Shown: piece by piece, positions 20,064-29,390 of the stretch
Position numbering within the stretch: position 1 is the first letter of the stretch
Layout of the letters: each line of letters begins with the position of its first letter
Assembly (NCBI GenBank): GCA_900316585.1
Contig: ONDM01000004.1
Coordinates: 202,039 to 266,038 of the forward strand
DNA length: 64,000 bases
Source of the DNA: an uncultured Prevotellaceae bacterium
GTDB taxonomy: Bacteria > Bacteroidota > Bacteroidia > Bacteroidales > Bacteroidaceae
Direction of reading: 5' to 3'
Made by a program: the position numbers and the translations under genes
Notes under the pieces: model-generated
What the model was told of the DNA's origin: nothing
Databases searched by the model: none
The model's input: only the letters and a program-made list of their open reading frames with translations

Positions 20064-21290
20064 ATGAACTTTCCTTTCTACATAGCTCGCAGGTACCTCT
20101 TTTCCAAGAAGTCGCACCATACCATCAACATTATTTCCGGCATCTCTGTCTGTGGGGTGGCGCTGGCTACTATGGCTTTGATTTGCACCATGTCGGTCTT
20201 TAATGGATTTCAGGATATGGTGGCCAGCCTGTTTACTGCTTTTGATCCACAGCTGAAGGTGGTTCCTGCAGAAGGAAAGCGCATGCTGCATAATGACCCG
20301 AAGCTGCTGGACCTTCGGAAGGATTCCCGAATAGAAGTCTTAACTGAGACGTTGGAGGATAATGCCCTGCTGAGTTATGGTGGCAGACAGGCAATTGTCA
20401 CTATGAAAGGTGTGGAGAAGAATTTTGAGGAACTTACGGATATTGATAATATACTGTATGGCGAAGGCCGGTTTGAACTGGGGGATGACTTGATGAAATA
20501 TGGCATCTTAGGCATCCACCTGACTCGGACTATGGGTGTGGGTGCCAGTTTTGAGAACCCCATGGTGGTTTACGCTCCTAAAAAAGGTGAGCGTATTAAT
20601 ATGGGTAATCCTGCAACCAGTTTCAATCAGGATGAGTTCCAGTCTCCGGGGGTGGTCTTTGCTGTGATGCAAGATAAGTATGATTCCCATTACGTCCTTG
20701 TTTCCTTAGATTTTGCACAGAGGCTTTTTGGATCGCCTGGTGAAATGACAGCCTTGGAGATACGCTGTAAGGATGGGGTGAATGTGAACGCTGTGAAAAG
20801 AGACCTGCAGAAGAAGCTGGGCAAAGGCTATAAAGTAATGGACCAGTATGAGCAGCAGTCCGATGTGTTCAGGATTATGGAAGTTGAGAAGCTGCTATCT
20901 TACTTGTTCCTGACATTCATACTGGTGGTAGCTTGCTTCAACATCATCGGCAGTCTTTCCATGCTTATTATCGATAAAAAGGCAGATGTGCAGACCTTGC
21001 GAAATCTTGGGGCATCCGATGACCAGATTTGTAAAATATTCCTGTTTGAGGGACGCATGATTTCAACGATAGGAGCTGTTTTAGGCTTAGTTGTAGGCCT
21101 ATTGTTTTGCTGGGGTCAGATGAAATTTGGCTGGTTGAAGCTTGGGCAGGAAAGTGGGAACTTTATTATTGACTCCTATCCGGTTAGCGTCCACTTCTGG
21201 GATATAGTCATCGTGTTTGTCACAGTGGTTGTGGTAGGATATCTCTCAGTGTGGTATCCTGTACGTTATCTTAGCAGACGCCTTCTGTAA
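20064..21290 (+). CDS. FtsX/LolC-E-like ABC transporter permease
   Basis: A 408-aa inner-membrane protein: one N-terminal helix (about 22-48), a large periplasmic MacB-PCD-like domain, and three C-terminal helices (about 280-305, 330-355, 375-400). N-terminus FYIARRYLFSKKSHHTINIIS and the ADVQTLRNLGASDDQICKIFLFEG segment are typical of LolC/LolE permeases, which release lipoproteins for transport to the outer membrane. The ATPase partner is not adjacent. The position behind rbfA is a common Bacteroidales arrangement, to my knowledge. Confidence 0.88.
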   Translation: MNFPFYIARRYLFSKKSHHTINIISGISVCGVALATMALICTMSVFNGFQDMVASLFTAFDPQLKVVPAEGKRMLHNDPKLLDLRKDSRIEVLTETLEDNALLSYGGRQAIVTMKGVEKNFEELTDIDNILYGEGRFELGDDLMKYGILGIHLTRTMGVGASFENPMVVYAPKKGERINMGNPATSFNQDEFQSPGVVFAVMQDKYDSHYVLVSLDFAQRLFGSPGEMTALEIRCKDGVNVNAVKRDLQKKLGKGYKVMDQYEQQSDVFRIMEVEKLLSYLFLTFILVVACFNIIGSLSMLIIDKKADVQTLRNLGASDDQICKIFLFEGRMISTIGAVLGLVVGLLFCWGQMKFGWLKLGQESGNFIIDSYPVSVHFWDIVIVFVTVVVVGYLSVWYPVRYLSRRLL

Positions 21291-21321
21291 TCTATTTTTA
21301 CTCTTCGGGAGAGATGAATAT

Positions 21322-21358
21322 AATAAATCCCCAACACAGGACGTGCTGGGGATTTATT
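21322..21358. terminator. bidirectional terminator between the permease and ispG
   Basis: AATAAATCCCCA (21322-21333) pairs with TGGGGATTTATT (21347-21358), with a CAC/GTG inner stem. It lies between convergent genes and ends 2 bp from the ispG stop codon. Confidence 0.85.
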
Positions 21359-21360
21359 AG

Positions 21361-23214
21361 TTACATATCTCCGTTTTCCTTGATCAGTTCAAGTAGTCGG
21401 TCCACGGCTTCTTCGGTTGGAATGTTCTTGGCAACACATTCCTTTTTCTTGTAGAGACTGACTTTTCCTCTTGCTGCACCTACATAGCCGTAATCAGCAT
21501 CGGCCATCTCACCAGGTCCATTCACAATACATCCCATGATGCCAATCTTGAGGCCTTTCAAGTGGCTAGTGGCAGCTTTGATCCGCTTGATGGTCTCTTC
21601 CAGGTCATATAAGGTTCTACCACAGCTAGGGCAAGAAATATATTCTGTCTTGGAGATTCGGGTACGGGCAGCCTGAAGTATGTTATAGGAAGTCGCATCG
21701 ATGGTGGAAGTGCTTATGGAGCCATTATTGTGCAGGTAGATGCCATCCACCAGTCCGTCCATCAGTAAGGCACTCATATCGGCAGCACTCTTCAGTTGGA
21801 AGTTTTCTTTGTCTTCCTCATTGTAATGTTGGAAAATGACAACAGGGTTTTTCAACCCGTTACGCATCATCTCATGTATCAGTGCACGATGCTCTCCCAG
21901 ACGGTTCTTATGGTTGCTTTGGCTGACTACCACCAATTCTGGATGGAATTTCAGACAAGCGATAGCTTCGTCATTCAGAGTGGCATAGGTAGTGAACAGA
22001 AATTTGACTGGGGATTTCACCAGGTTCACAACCGGCAGCATGCTCGGCTCATCTTCTTTGTTATAGGTAGTGAAGGCTGGATAGGTATTTTCCTCGCCTG
22101 TCCAGGAACTGATGTCTACTATGTAAGGAATACCCGGGACACGATGTGCAGGGAACTCACTTCCACAGTAGAGATAGTCTGGGGTGAACTGCTCATCCAA
22201 GATATATTCACCCTTGAAATGACTGCTAATCACTACTGGAACATGTTCTCCACCAATATTCCCTACTGCCTTAGTCTCTCTACGGGATGGATGCAGGTAG
22301 TCGAATTCGCTGGCATCAACTCCAGGTATATAAACATGACCTTGACGTAGAAGAATGTAATCGCGTAGAGCCTTTGCGACAGGAATCTCTGCTTCAGGAG
22401 CTTCACTTAACGATACACGGATGGTATCACCAAAGCCATCGCTAAGTAGGGCACCTATACCTACGGCACTTTTTATACGACCGTCTTCACCGTCACCAGC
22501 CTCGGTTACACCTAGGTGAAGAGGAAAGTCCATGCCTTCCTGTTCCATGACATGAACCAGCAGACGTACGGTACGTACCATGACTACAGTGTTGCTGGCC
22601 TTGATGCTGATGACCACATCCTTGAAATTCTCCTGCACGCAGATACGGAGGAACTCCATGCAGCTTTCCACCATACCTTCGGGAGTATCTCCGTACCGAC
22701 TCATGATGCGGTCCGACAGTGATCCATGGTTTACACCTATACGGATGGCTGTATGGTTCTCTTTACAGATGTTCAGGAAAGGAATGAAGCGGTTGGCTAT
22801 TTTTTGAAGTTCCTGAGCATATTCCTCATCAGTGTATTCCAAATGCTTGAAGGTGCGGGCTGAATCTACGTAGTTTCCTGGATTGATTCGCACCTTCTCT
22901 GCATACAGTGCAGCTACATCAGCTGCTCTGGGGTTGAAGTGTACGTCGGCTACCAATGGCGTCATGATGCCTTCCTTGCGAAGTGCAGCGTTGATGTTCT
23001 TGAGATTTTCAGCCTCTATGACTCCTTGAGTGGTTAGGCGCACGTATTCACCACCAGCTTCAATGATGCGTTTGGACTGTTCCACACATGCCTCTGTGTC
23101 ACGGGTGTTTGTATTGGTCATGGACTGAATGCGGATAGGATTGGAACCTCCCAGAGGAGTGTTGCCCACATTCACTTCATGAGTCTTTCTACGTGAATAA
23201 TTGAATAGATCCAT
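21361..23214 (-). CDS. ispG: 4-hydroxy-3-methylbut-2-enyl diphosphate synthase, long form
   Basis: A 617-aa iron-sulfur enzyme of the MEP isoprenoid pathway that converts MEcPP to HMBPP. It starts with the TIM-barrel (GGSNPIRIQSMTNTNTRDTEA, RINPGNY, GVNHGSLSDRIM) and ends with the 4Fe-4S domain (SCPSCGRTLYDLEE, GIMGCIVNGPGEM; three Cys ligands). It is about 240 residues longer than the E. coli protein because of an insert between the two domains (about 300-510), as in plant and Bacteroidetes enzymes. It is the last gene of a run with purE, whose stop overlaps its ATG by one base. Confidence 0.95.
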   Translation of the reverse strand: MDLFNYSRRKTHEVNVGNTPLGGSNPIRIQSMTNTNTRDTEACVEQSKRIIEAGGEYVRLTTQGVIEAENLKNINAALRKEGIMTPLVADVHFNPRAADVAALYAEKVRINPGNYVDSARTFKHLEYTDEEYAQELQKIANRFIPFLNICKENHTAIRIGVNHGSLSDRIMSRYGDTPEGMVESCMEFLRICVQENFKDVVISIKASNTVVMVRTVRLLVHVMEQEGMDFPLHLGVTEAGDGEDGRIKSAVGIGALLSDGFGDTIRVSLSEAPEAEIPVAKALRDYILLRQGHVYIPGVDASEFDYLHPSRRETKAVGNIGGEHVPVVISSHFKGEYILDEQFTPDYLYCGSEFPAHRVPGIPYIVDISSWTGEENTYPAFTTYNKEDEPSMLPVVNLVKSPVKFLFTTYATLNDEAIACLKFHPELVVVSQSNHKNRLGEHRALIHEMMRNGLKNPVVIFQHYNEEDKENFQLKSAADMSALLMDGLVDGIYLHNNGSISTSTIDATSYNILQAARTRISKTEYISCPSCGRTLYDLEETIKRIKAATSHLKGLKIGIMGCIVNGPGEMADADYGYVGAARGKVSLYKKKECVAKNIPTEEAVDRLLELIKENGDM

Positions 23215-23723
23215 TAATTACACTTGAATTTGAATTCTACTTTATGCAGTTCTTCGTTTGCTTTGACAATCTTGTCCTTCAAACTCTCCTTGTAGGCAGC
23301 CAATCGGTCTGCTACAGTGGAATCGGTCAGGGCAATCATCTGGGTAGCAAGAATCGCTGCGTTTTGAGCCGCATTAATACCTACAGTGGCTACAGGAATG
23401 CCAGGAGGCATCTGGATAATGGAGTAGAGGGCATCTACACCATCCAGCACCGAACCTTTTATAGGGACACCTATGACAGGGAGGGTCGTGTTGGCTGCAA
23501 TCACGCCAGGAAGGGCTGCTGCCATTCCTGCTGCAGCGATGATGACCTGTAAGCCACGCTCTTTCGCGCCTTTAGCAAAACTTTCAACCTCAGCTGGGGT
23601 GCGATGGGCAGAGAGGGCATTCATTTCAAATGGAATCTCCATCTCGTCCAGAAACTTGGCAGCTTTCTCCATGACTGGGAGGTCAGAGGTGCTGCCCATA
23701 ATAATACTTACTAGTGGTTTCAT
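23214..23723 (-). CDS. purE: 5-(carboxyamino)imidazole ribonucleotide mutase
   Basis: A 169-aa purine biosynthesis enzyme that converts N5-CAIR to CAIR. The start MKPLVSIIMGSTSDLPVMEKAA at 23723 fits the family; the longer open frame upstream (to 23975) runs antisense-like through the previous gene and is ignored. Family motifs: SAHRTPAEVESFAK, AAAGMAAALPGVIAANT, PVIGVPIKG, QMPPGIPVATVGI. The start overlaps the previous gene by 4 bp and the stop overlaps ispG by 1 bp, so translation is probably coupled. Confidence 0.96.
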   Translation of the reverse strand: MKPLVSIIMGSTSDLPVMEKAAKFLDEMEIPFEMNALSAHRTPAEVESFAKGAKERGLQVIIAAAGMAAALPGVIAANTTLPVIGVPIKGSVLDGVDALYSIIQMPPGIPVATVGINAAQNAAILATQMIALTDSTVADRLAAYKESLKDKIVKANEELHKVEFKFKCN

Positions 23724-24343
23724 AAAGTAAAATATAATATTCCGATGAATGCACAGATGAGTCCTAGAGCGAATCCGCCAAGCACCTGGCTTAGGGTATG
23801 GATTCGGAGGGTGATACGGCTGGTTCCTAAAATACCTGCCAGAATCAGTACCAGGCAGAGCCACCATACAGGATTGAAGGCAAACAGTTCTCCAAAGCAC
23901 ATCAGCGCACCAGCAGCGCCACCTATAGACACCATGTGGGAGCTGATTTTCCACCATACATTGACAATGGCACAAAGTACCAATGCCAATAATGAAGCTA
24001 CTACTATGCCACTCATGTAACGAGGAACATTGAAGCGCTCCAGCAGGGTAAGGCAGAAAAGATAGGAAATAATGGTTAGAATATAGGGTACCAGACGTTT
24101 TTCACGAGAACCGAATTCACGCAAGGTCCATCCGTTCATTTTCCGATACATGAAAATGGTGAGTCTAGGCATGATGTAGGTGAAAGAGAACACTGCCAGC
24201 ACCACCAAGATTTTATAGGACCATGGCAAAAGCCTCAAGTAGCTCAGCAGGAAGAGCAGAGCTATACCTATAGTTGGTACCAGAAAAGGAGAGCAAAACC
24301 AAGATATGGCCTTAGCTACTCCCATAAGTGTCTTTTCGTTCAT
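23720..24343 (-). CDS. PAP2-family membrane phosphatase-like protein
   Basis: A 207-aa polytopic membrane protein with about six helices. The order REKR..P, SSHMVSIGG, SRITLRIHTLSQ resembles the three PAP2 phosphatase motifs, but two are degenerate: SSHM stands where PSGH is usual, and Gln replaces the last Asp of SRxxxxxHxxxD. Enzymes of this type act on lipid phosphates such as undecaprenyl diphosphate or lipid A. Activity is uncertain here. It sits 7 bp after rpoN and overlaps purE by 4 bp. Confidence 0.75.
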   Translation of the reverse strand: MNEKTLMGVAKAISWFCSPFLVPTIGIALLFLLSYLRLLPWSYKILVVLAVFSFTYIMPRLTIFMYRKMNGWTLREFGSREKRLVPYILTIISYLFCLTLLERFNVPRYMSGIVVASLLALVLCAIVNVWWKISSHMVSIGGAAGALMCFGELFAFNPVWWLCLVLILAGILGTSRITLRIHTLSQVLGGFALGLICAFIGILYFTL

Positions 24344-24350
24344 CTTGTGC

Positions 24351-25826
24351 TTAAATTCTCCTCATACGGGCTACTGGTATATTCAGTTGCCCACGGTATT
24401 TGGCTACTGTACGTCGAGCCACGTCATAGCCTTTCTCCTTTTTCAGCAGTGCGGCCAACTGCTCATCTGTCAGTGGATTATGTTTGTCTTCTTTGCTTAT
24501 CACTTCTTTGAGGTAGGCGCGAATAATGCGTGTTGCCACATCTTCTCCCTCACCAGTCTGGAAACTGTCACCGAAGAAGTGCTTCAACGGAAAGATTCCA
24601 TAAGGGGTTTCTACGTATTTCCGGTTGCAGACACGTGAAACCGTAGAAATATCAACCTTGGCCATTTCTGCCACTTTTTTCATCGTCAGTGGCTTGATGC
24701 TCAGTTCATCTCCTTCTGTAAAAAACTCTTTCTGGAAGTGGACAATGGCTTTCATGGTGTTCAGCATGGTATTCTGACGACTCTTAATGGCGTTAATGAA
24801 ACCTATGGCACTGTCCACTTTGCTTTTGATGTAGCCAATTTCTTCTTTTTCCTTCTTGCTCATCCGGTCCTTGTTTTTCTCGTAGTCGTTCAGAACGTCT
24901 GAGAATGCCTGGCTGATGTGAAGCTGTGGAATGTGGGAATTGTTCAGCATCACGTGTATCGTACGGTCTTCATCATCATCCACTGTGACATAGAAGTCGG
25001 GTGTGATGGCACTTAGGTTGCGGTTCCCTGATTCTCCGAGGCTGATGCCTGGTCTTGGATTCAATTTCCTGATTTCATCTAGTGCCAACTTCATTTCTTC
25101 TTTAGAAATGTTGAGTTTGGCTTCAATCTTATCCCAGTTTTTATGGGTAAATTCCTGATAGCAGTCGGCTATAATCTTATGTTTCAGTTCTTTGAGAGGA
25201 CTGTCCTCATTCCTCTCAATCTGGATAAGCAGACATTCCTGAATGCTTTGGGCACCAATGCCAGGTGGGTCAAATTGCTGAAGAATCTTCAGGCATTCAT
25301 GCACTTCAGATTCAGTATACTCCTCACCGCTATAGATGGACATGTCATCCGCTATTCTCCAAAGATCTGTCTGCAGCAGACCATTGTCGTCCAGAGAACC
25401 TATTAGCTGAAGTAGAATATTCCGCTGCCTTTCTGTTACGTCAAATTCCCCAATCTGGTTGGTGAGTATGTCGAAGAAAGTCTGGTCATTGCTGAGTGGA
25501 AGATCCTCTATATAGGTCGGTTCCTTGCCGGAAATCTGTCTTGGCTCAGTGGCTTCGTAGCTGGAATCATTATCTTCAGGGTCTACTAAGACGTCTTCTC
25601 CATAGCCATCCTCGTTATTGCCTTCGTCCGGATTCTGATCTTCAGGATCATAAGTGTCATCCAGTCCTTTTTCTAAGCTTTCATTGCCGTCTAACTCATT
25701 GTTGATCCGTTGTTCCAATTCCTGGATAGGCATCTCCAGTAAGCGTACTTGCAGCACTTGCTGTGGAGACAAAGTCTGGATTTGCTGTTGTTCCTGTGTC
25801 TGTATGTTTTTATTTGTCTGAGCCAT
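24351..25826 (-). CDS. rpoN: RNA polymerase sigma-54 factor
   Basis: A 491-aa alternative sigma factor. N-terminal Gln-rich region I (QEQQQIQTLSPQQVLQVRLLEMPIQELEQRI) contacts activators, an acidic region II follows (about 50-110), then the core-binding domain, the helix-turn-helix (MKKVAEMAKVDISTVSRVCNRKYVETPYG) and the C-terminal RpoN box (ARRTVAKYRGQLNIP). Start chosen at the ATG of MAQTNKN (25826): the upstream TTG at 25847 lies inside the promoter box. First gene of the rpoN-PAP2-purE-ispG run. Confidence 0.95.
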   Translation of the reverse strand: MAQTNKNIQTQEQQQIQTLSPQQVLQVRLLEMPIQELEQRINNELDGNESLEKGLDDTYDPEDQNPDEGNNEDGYGEDVLVDPEDNDSSYEATEPRQISGKEPTYIEDLPLSNDQTFFDILTNQIGEFDVTERQRNILLQLIGSLDDNGLLQTDLWRIADDMSIYSGEEYTESEVHECLKILQQFDPPGIGAQSIQECLLIQIERNEDSPLKELKHKIIADCYQEFTHKNWDKIEAKLNISKEEMKLALDEIRKLNPRPGISLGESGNRNLSAITPDFYVTVDDDEDRTIHVMLNNSHIPQLHISQAFSDVLNDYEKNKDRMSKKEKEEIGYIKSKVDSAIGFINAIKSRQNTMLNTMKAIVHFQKEFFTEGDELSIKPLTMKKVAEMAKVDISTVSRVCNRKYVETPYGIFPLKHFFGDSFQTGEGEDVATRIIRAYLKEVISKEDKHNPLTDEQLAALLKKEKGYDVARRTVAKYRGQLNIPVARMRRI

Positions 25827-25844
25827 GTTTTCTAAAATCTGCTG

Positions 25845-25852
25845 CAAAGATA
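25845..25852 (-). promoter_or_regulatory. -7 box (TATCTTTG) of the rpoN operon
   Basis: On the minus strand TATCTTTGCAG ends 19 bp before the rpoN ATG, leaving a leader of about 10-15 nt. It covers the alternative TTG start, which decides the start codon. Confidence 0.65.
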
Positions 25853-25922
25853 ACTCAAATTCTCTGAATTGAATTATCTTTATATCTCAAAAGTACTGAA
25901 CAGTTCTTTTATTCTGTCATTC

Positions 25923-27587
25923 TCAGTACTCAAAAGAACTTCCACCCATGAACTCACGGAGCAGGGATGTAGGAGGAATCTCCTTGTCGCTTACAGAATT
26001 GAAGTAAAGCAGGAATTTCTTCAGTCGGACTACCTCAGAATATTCAGGATCTCTTTCCGTAACTTTGTCAAGGATTGGGAGAATCTTGTCTTTAATGATG
26101 GCTAGCTCAAACATGAGGGCAGAGTTGAACATGGCATCCGCATTTTCCTGGAAAGGGAAGATCCACTTGTCTTCTCCGGCAAGTACACTTGGCCAACGCT
26201 GGATGGTATCCTTTGCCGGACAGTTCCTATACTTGGAGTCGCGCAGGATACGTCGTAGCAGTCGGTTGTCTGAAGGCGGAATAAAGTTGTGGTCGTCAAG
26301 TAGGATGGTAGTCAGGGCAGAGATGAAAATCTTAAATGTGTTCTCAGCGGGAACCTGAGGCATCAGATTCGGATTCAGTCCGTGTATGCCTTCCATGACG
26401 AGAATCATATTATCTGTCATTTTCAGTTTCTTTCCGCTAGGCTGATGTCCTTCAGGATTGAAGTTGTACTTCGGTAATTCTATTTCCTCACCATTAAGCA
26501 GCTGATTGACCTGCTTATTGAAAAATTTCAAATCCAAGGCATAGAGGGATTCCAGGTCCAGTTCCCCGTTCTCATCCTTAGGAACGCGGTCACGTGGAGC
26601 ATAATAGTTGTCTAGGGAGATGGGATACGGGTACAAGCCATTAGCCAGTAGCTGGACAGACAAGCGCTTTCCGAAGGTGGTTTTTCCACTGGAAGAAGGG
26701 CCTGCGATAAGAATCACTTTCACATTTCCTCTTTTGGTGATTTCATCAGCTATGGCAGCAATCTTCTTTTCCTGAAGTGCTTCTGCTATGTTGATGAGGT
26801 CCACTGCATGCCCCATCTTGCATGCCAGGTTGAAGTCGCCTACTGTAGAGACGCCAAATGTATCTTGCAGACGGAATCGCTCTTGAAATATATTCAACAG
26901 TTTCGGTTCATCCACCATGTCTTCCAACGAATCAGGGAACTTGCGGTTAGGGATACGTAGTAGGAGGCCTTCGCTGAACTTGACCAAGTCGAACAGATGG
27001 ATTTGTCCAGTGGAAGGGAGGAGGGAACCATAGAAATAATCAGGCATGCCATCCAGCTCTTGGTAAGTGGTATACAATTTCCCATAGCTTTCCAGCAGTC
27101 TTACTTTACTGATATCCCCTCTTTCCTCAAACATCTTGATAGCTTCGTCGGTGGGGATTTCATGACGGTAGAAAGGCAAGTCTGCATCTATGATTTCCTG
27201 CATGCGCTCTTTAATTCGGGCAACGTCGTCCTTGTGGATATTTTTCCCATCCCGAAGGGCAGAAATATATAGCCCACGGGAAACCATGGCACGAGCTTTT
27301 ATCTTCACATCCGGATAGAGGTCCTTGGCTGCTTTGCAAAGAATGAAGAGCAGGGTCCGGGCATACGTCCGCATACCGCTGGCAGTGGTGATGTTCAGAA
27401 ACTCCACATCCTTGTTGTGGTAAAGCGGGAATCCCAACCCCTCAATTTTATTATTGACTTTGGCACTGCAAGGGCCGTAGGGAAGATTTAAATTAAATGC
27501 GTGATAAACGTCTAAAAGTGTGCTCCCAAGTGGTATGTTCTTGGTTTTTTTATTATTTTTGCATCGGATTCTAAGTGTTTCTGCCAT
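25923..27587 (-). CDS. nucleoside (uridine-kinase-like) kinase with TGS/ThrRS-like N-terminus
   Basis: A 554-aa cytoplasmic protein. Residues 1-70 look like a ubiquitin-like TGS fold (IPLGSTLLDVYHAFNLNLPYGPCSAKVNNKIEGL), followed by a ThrRS-second-domain-like part, then a phosphoribulokinase/uridine-kinase domain with Walker A GPSSSGKTTFGKR (about 293-305), the substrate Asp segment ISLDNYYAPRD and LPKYNFNPEGHQ. This long form is common in Bacteroidetes and Firmicutes; the phosphorylated nucleoside is not fixed by sequence. It has its own transcription unit, divergent from the phosphate transporter. Confidence 0.88.
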   Translation of the reverse strand: MAETLRIRCKNNKKTKNIPLGSTLLDVYHAFNLNLPYGPCSAKVNNKIEGLGFPLYHNKDVEFLNITTASGMRTYARTLLFILCKAAKDLYPDVKIKARAMVSRGLYISALRDGKNIHKDDVARIKERMQEIIDADLPFYRHEIPTDEAIKMFEERGDISKVRLLESYGKLYTTYQELDGMPDYFYGSLLPSTGQIHLFDLVKFSEGLLLRIPNRKFPDSLEDMVDEPKLLNIFQERFRLQDTFGVSTVGDFNLACKMGHAVDLINIAEALQEKKIAAIADEITKRGNVKVILIAGPSSSGKTTFGKRLSVQLLANGLYPYPISLDNYYAPRDRVPKDENGELDLESLYALDLKFFNKQVNQLLNGEEIELPKYNFNPEGHQPSGKKLKMTDNMILVMEGIHGLNPNLMPQVPAENTFKIFISALTTILLDDHNFIPPSDNRLLRRILRDSKYRNCPAKDTIQRWPSVLAGEDKWIFPFQENADAMFNSALMFELAIIKDKILPILDKVTERDPEYSEVVRLKKFLLYFNSVSDKEIPPTSLLREFMGGSSFEY

Positions 27588-27672
27588 ATTCGTAAGGTTT
27601 CATTTATTGTCCGTGTAAATTTAGCAATAAAAATCCATTAATAATGTTTTTTGATTAGTATATTTTTTGATT

Positions 27673-29361
27673 ATGTCGATTTGGGTTATTTTTAAGCTAC
27701 TTGGTTCCCTCGCTCTGTTGATGTATGGTATGAAGTCGATGAGTGAGAGCCTTCAAAAATTGGCAGGTCCGCAGTTGCGACATGTGTTGAGTGCAGTAAC
27801 TACCAATCGTTTCACAGGTTTGCTCACTGGTGTCTTTGTCACAGCAGCGGTGCAGAGTTCTACAGCTACCACGCTTTTGACAGTTTCATTTGTCAATGCC
27901 GGTCTGCTTACTCTTATCCAAGGTATCAGTGTGATTATGGGTGCCAATATCGGTACCACAGTCACGGCATGGATCATGAGCCTTGGATTTTCATTCAATA
28001 TCAGCGATTTCATCTATCCGGCTTTCTTCATTGGCATAATCCTCACTTATATGAAGAAAAGGCGCATCATCGGTGATTTCCTCTTTGGTGTGGCTTTCCT
28101 CTTTCTTGGACTTGCCACGTTGAAGGAAACTGGATTTGGCTTGGTGGAGGATCCCAATGCCAGTGCTGCCATCAGCACTTTCTTCTCCCATTTCAGTGAA
28201 CAAAATTTCTTCAATTCTCTGTTCTTCCTGATTATAGGCTCGGTATTGACGCTATGTGTGCAGTCTTCTGCCGCAATCATGGCTATTACCATGATTCTTT
28301 GTTCTACAGGGGTCTTGTCGCTTGGACAGGGTGTAATGCTGGTTCTTGGAGAGAATGTCGGTACGACTATAACGGCCAACATCGTAGCATTGGGTGCCAA
28401 TACGCAGGCCCGTCGTGCAGCCTTTGCACACTTCTTAATCAATGTGGTGGGTGTGATATGGGTGTTGTCCATCTTGCCTTGGTTCTTGAAGATGGTGTGC
28501 AATCTCGTAGGTTACGACATGGATTCTCCAGATGTGTCAAATGTGTCTGTTGTGCTGGCTGGATTCCATTCTGCGTTCAACATCACCAATGCTTTCATCT
28601 TGATATGGCTTATCCCTTACATTGAGAAGATTGTCTGCTATTTCATCAAGGCTCAGAAAGAAGATGAGGAAGAAGATTTCCGTCTCCGTTTCATTACAGG
28701 TGGTATTCTGAGCACAGCCGAGCTTTCTGTATTGGAGGCCCGCAAGGAACTGAATCATTTTGCCGACCGTACCCAGCGAATGTTTGATCTGGTTCAGCAA
28801 CTGTCTAAGTTGAAGGATGAGAAAGAGTTCACGAAGCTATATTCCCGTATCGAGAAATATGAGAATATCTGTGACAGCATGGAGATAGAGATAGGAAACT
28901 ATCTGGAAGAAGTGATGGATGGACGGTTAAGTGCCGATACCAAGGGAACTATTCAAGCCATGCTCCGTGAGGTTTCCGAGATTGAGAGTATAGGTGACTC
29001 TTGTTATAACCTGGCCCGTTCCTTCAATCACAAATCCCAGGAGAAGGGCGACTTCACTCCAGAGCAGTATGAGCATATCTTCAATATGTTTGAATTGGCC
29101 AACAATGCTTTGACACAGATGATAAAAGTGCTCATCACGGGGCAGTGGAACGATGCCATGCAGTCTTTTAATATAGAAACTGAAATTGACAATTACCGTA
29201 ACACCTTGAAGCATCAGAATGTAATTGATGTTTCCAACAGTCTTTACAACTACCAGATGGGTGTCTATTATATGGATATCATCAATGAGTGTGAGAAAAT
29301 GGGCGACTATGTGGTGAATGTGGTTGAGGCTCGCACGTATACAAAAGAAAAGAAGGAATAA
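27673..29361 (+). CDS. Na/Pi-cotransporter II-like protein with PhoU-like tail
   Basis: A 562-aa inner-membrane protein. The first 320 residues carry two inverted repeats with the QSSTATTLLTVSFVNAG and QSSAAIMAITMILCSTG signatures of NptA/YjbB phosphate transporters plus the GANIGTTVTAW and GENVGTTITAN loops. After KEDEEEDFRLRF comes a cytoplasmic PhoU-like helical region (about 340-560). ATG 27673 was preferred over the TTG two codons upstream. GH3 and hydrolase genes follow on the same strand with 29- and 2-bp gaps, so co-transcription is possible although the functions look unrelated. Confidence 0.9.
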   Translation: MSIWVIFKLLGSLALLMYGMKSMSESLQKLAGPQLRHVLSAVTTNRFTGLLTGVFVTAAVQSSTATTLLTVSFVNAGLLTLIQGISVIMGANIGTTVTAWIMSLGFSFNISDFIYPAFFIGIILTYMKKRRIIGDFLFGVAFLFLGLATLKETGFGLVEDPNASAAISTFFSHFSEQNFFNSLFFLIIGSVLTLCVQSSAAIMAITMILCSTGVLSLGQGVMLVLGENVGTTITANIVALGANTQARRAAFAHFLINVVGVIWVLSILPWFLKMVCNLVGYDMDSPDVSNVSVVLAGFHSAFNITNAFILIWLIPYIEKIVCYFIKAQKEDEEEDFRLRFITGGILSTAELSVLEARKELNHFADRTQRMFDLVQQLSKLKDEKEFTKLYSRIEKYENICDSMEIEIGNYLEEVMDGRLSADTKGTIQAMLREVSEIESIGDSCYNLARSFNHKSQEKGDFTPEQYEHIFNMFELANNALTQMIKVLITGQWNDAMQSFNIETEIDNYRNTLKHQNVIDVSNSLYNYQMGVYYMDIINECEKMGDYVVNVVEARTYTKEKKE

Positions 29362-29390
29362 CCTGAATTATTATAACTAAATCTTGTATT

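Noticed and set aside
23724..23975. Longer purE start
   Set aside because: The extra 84 residues are an antisense-like Cys/Arg-rich sequence over the upstream gene. PurE proteins begin with the segment starting at 23723.
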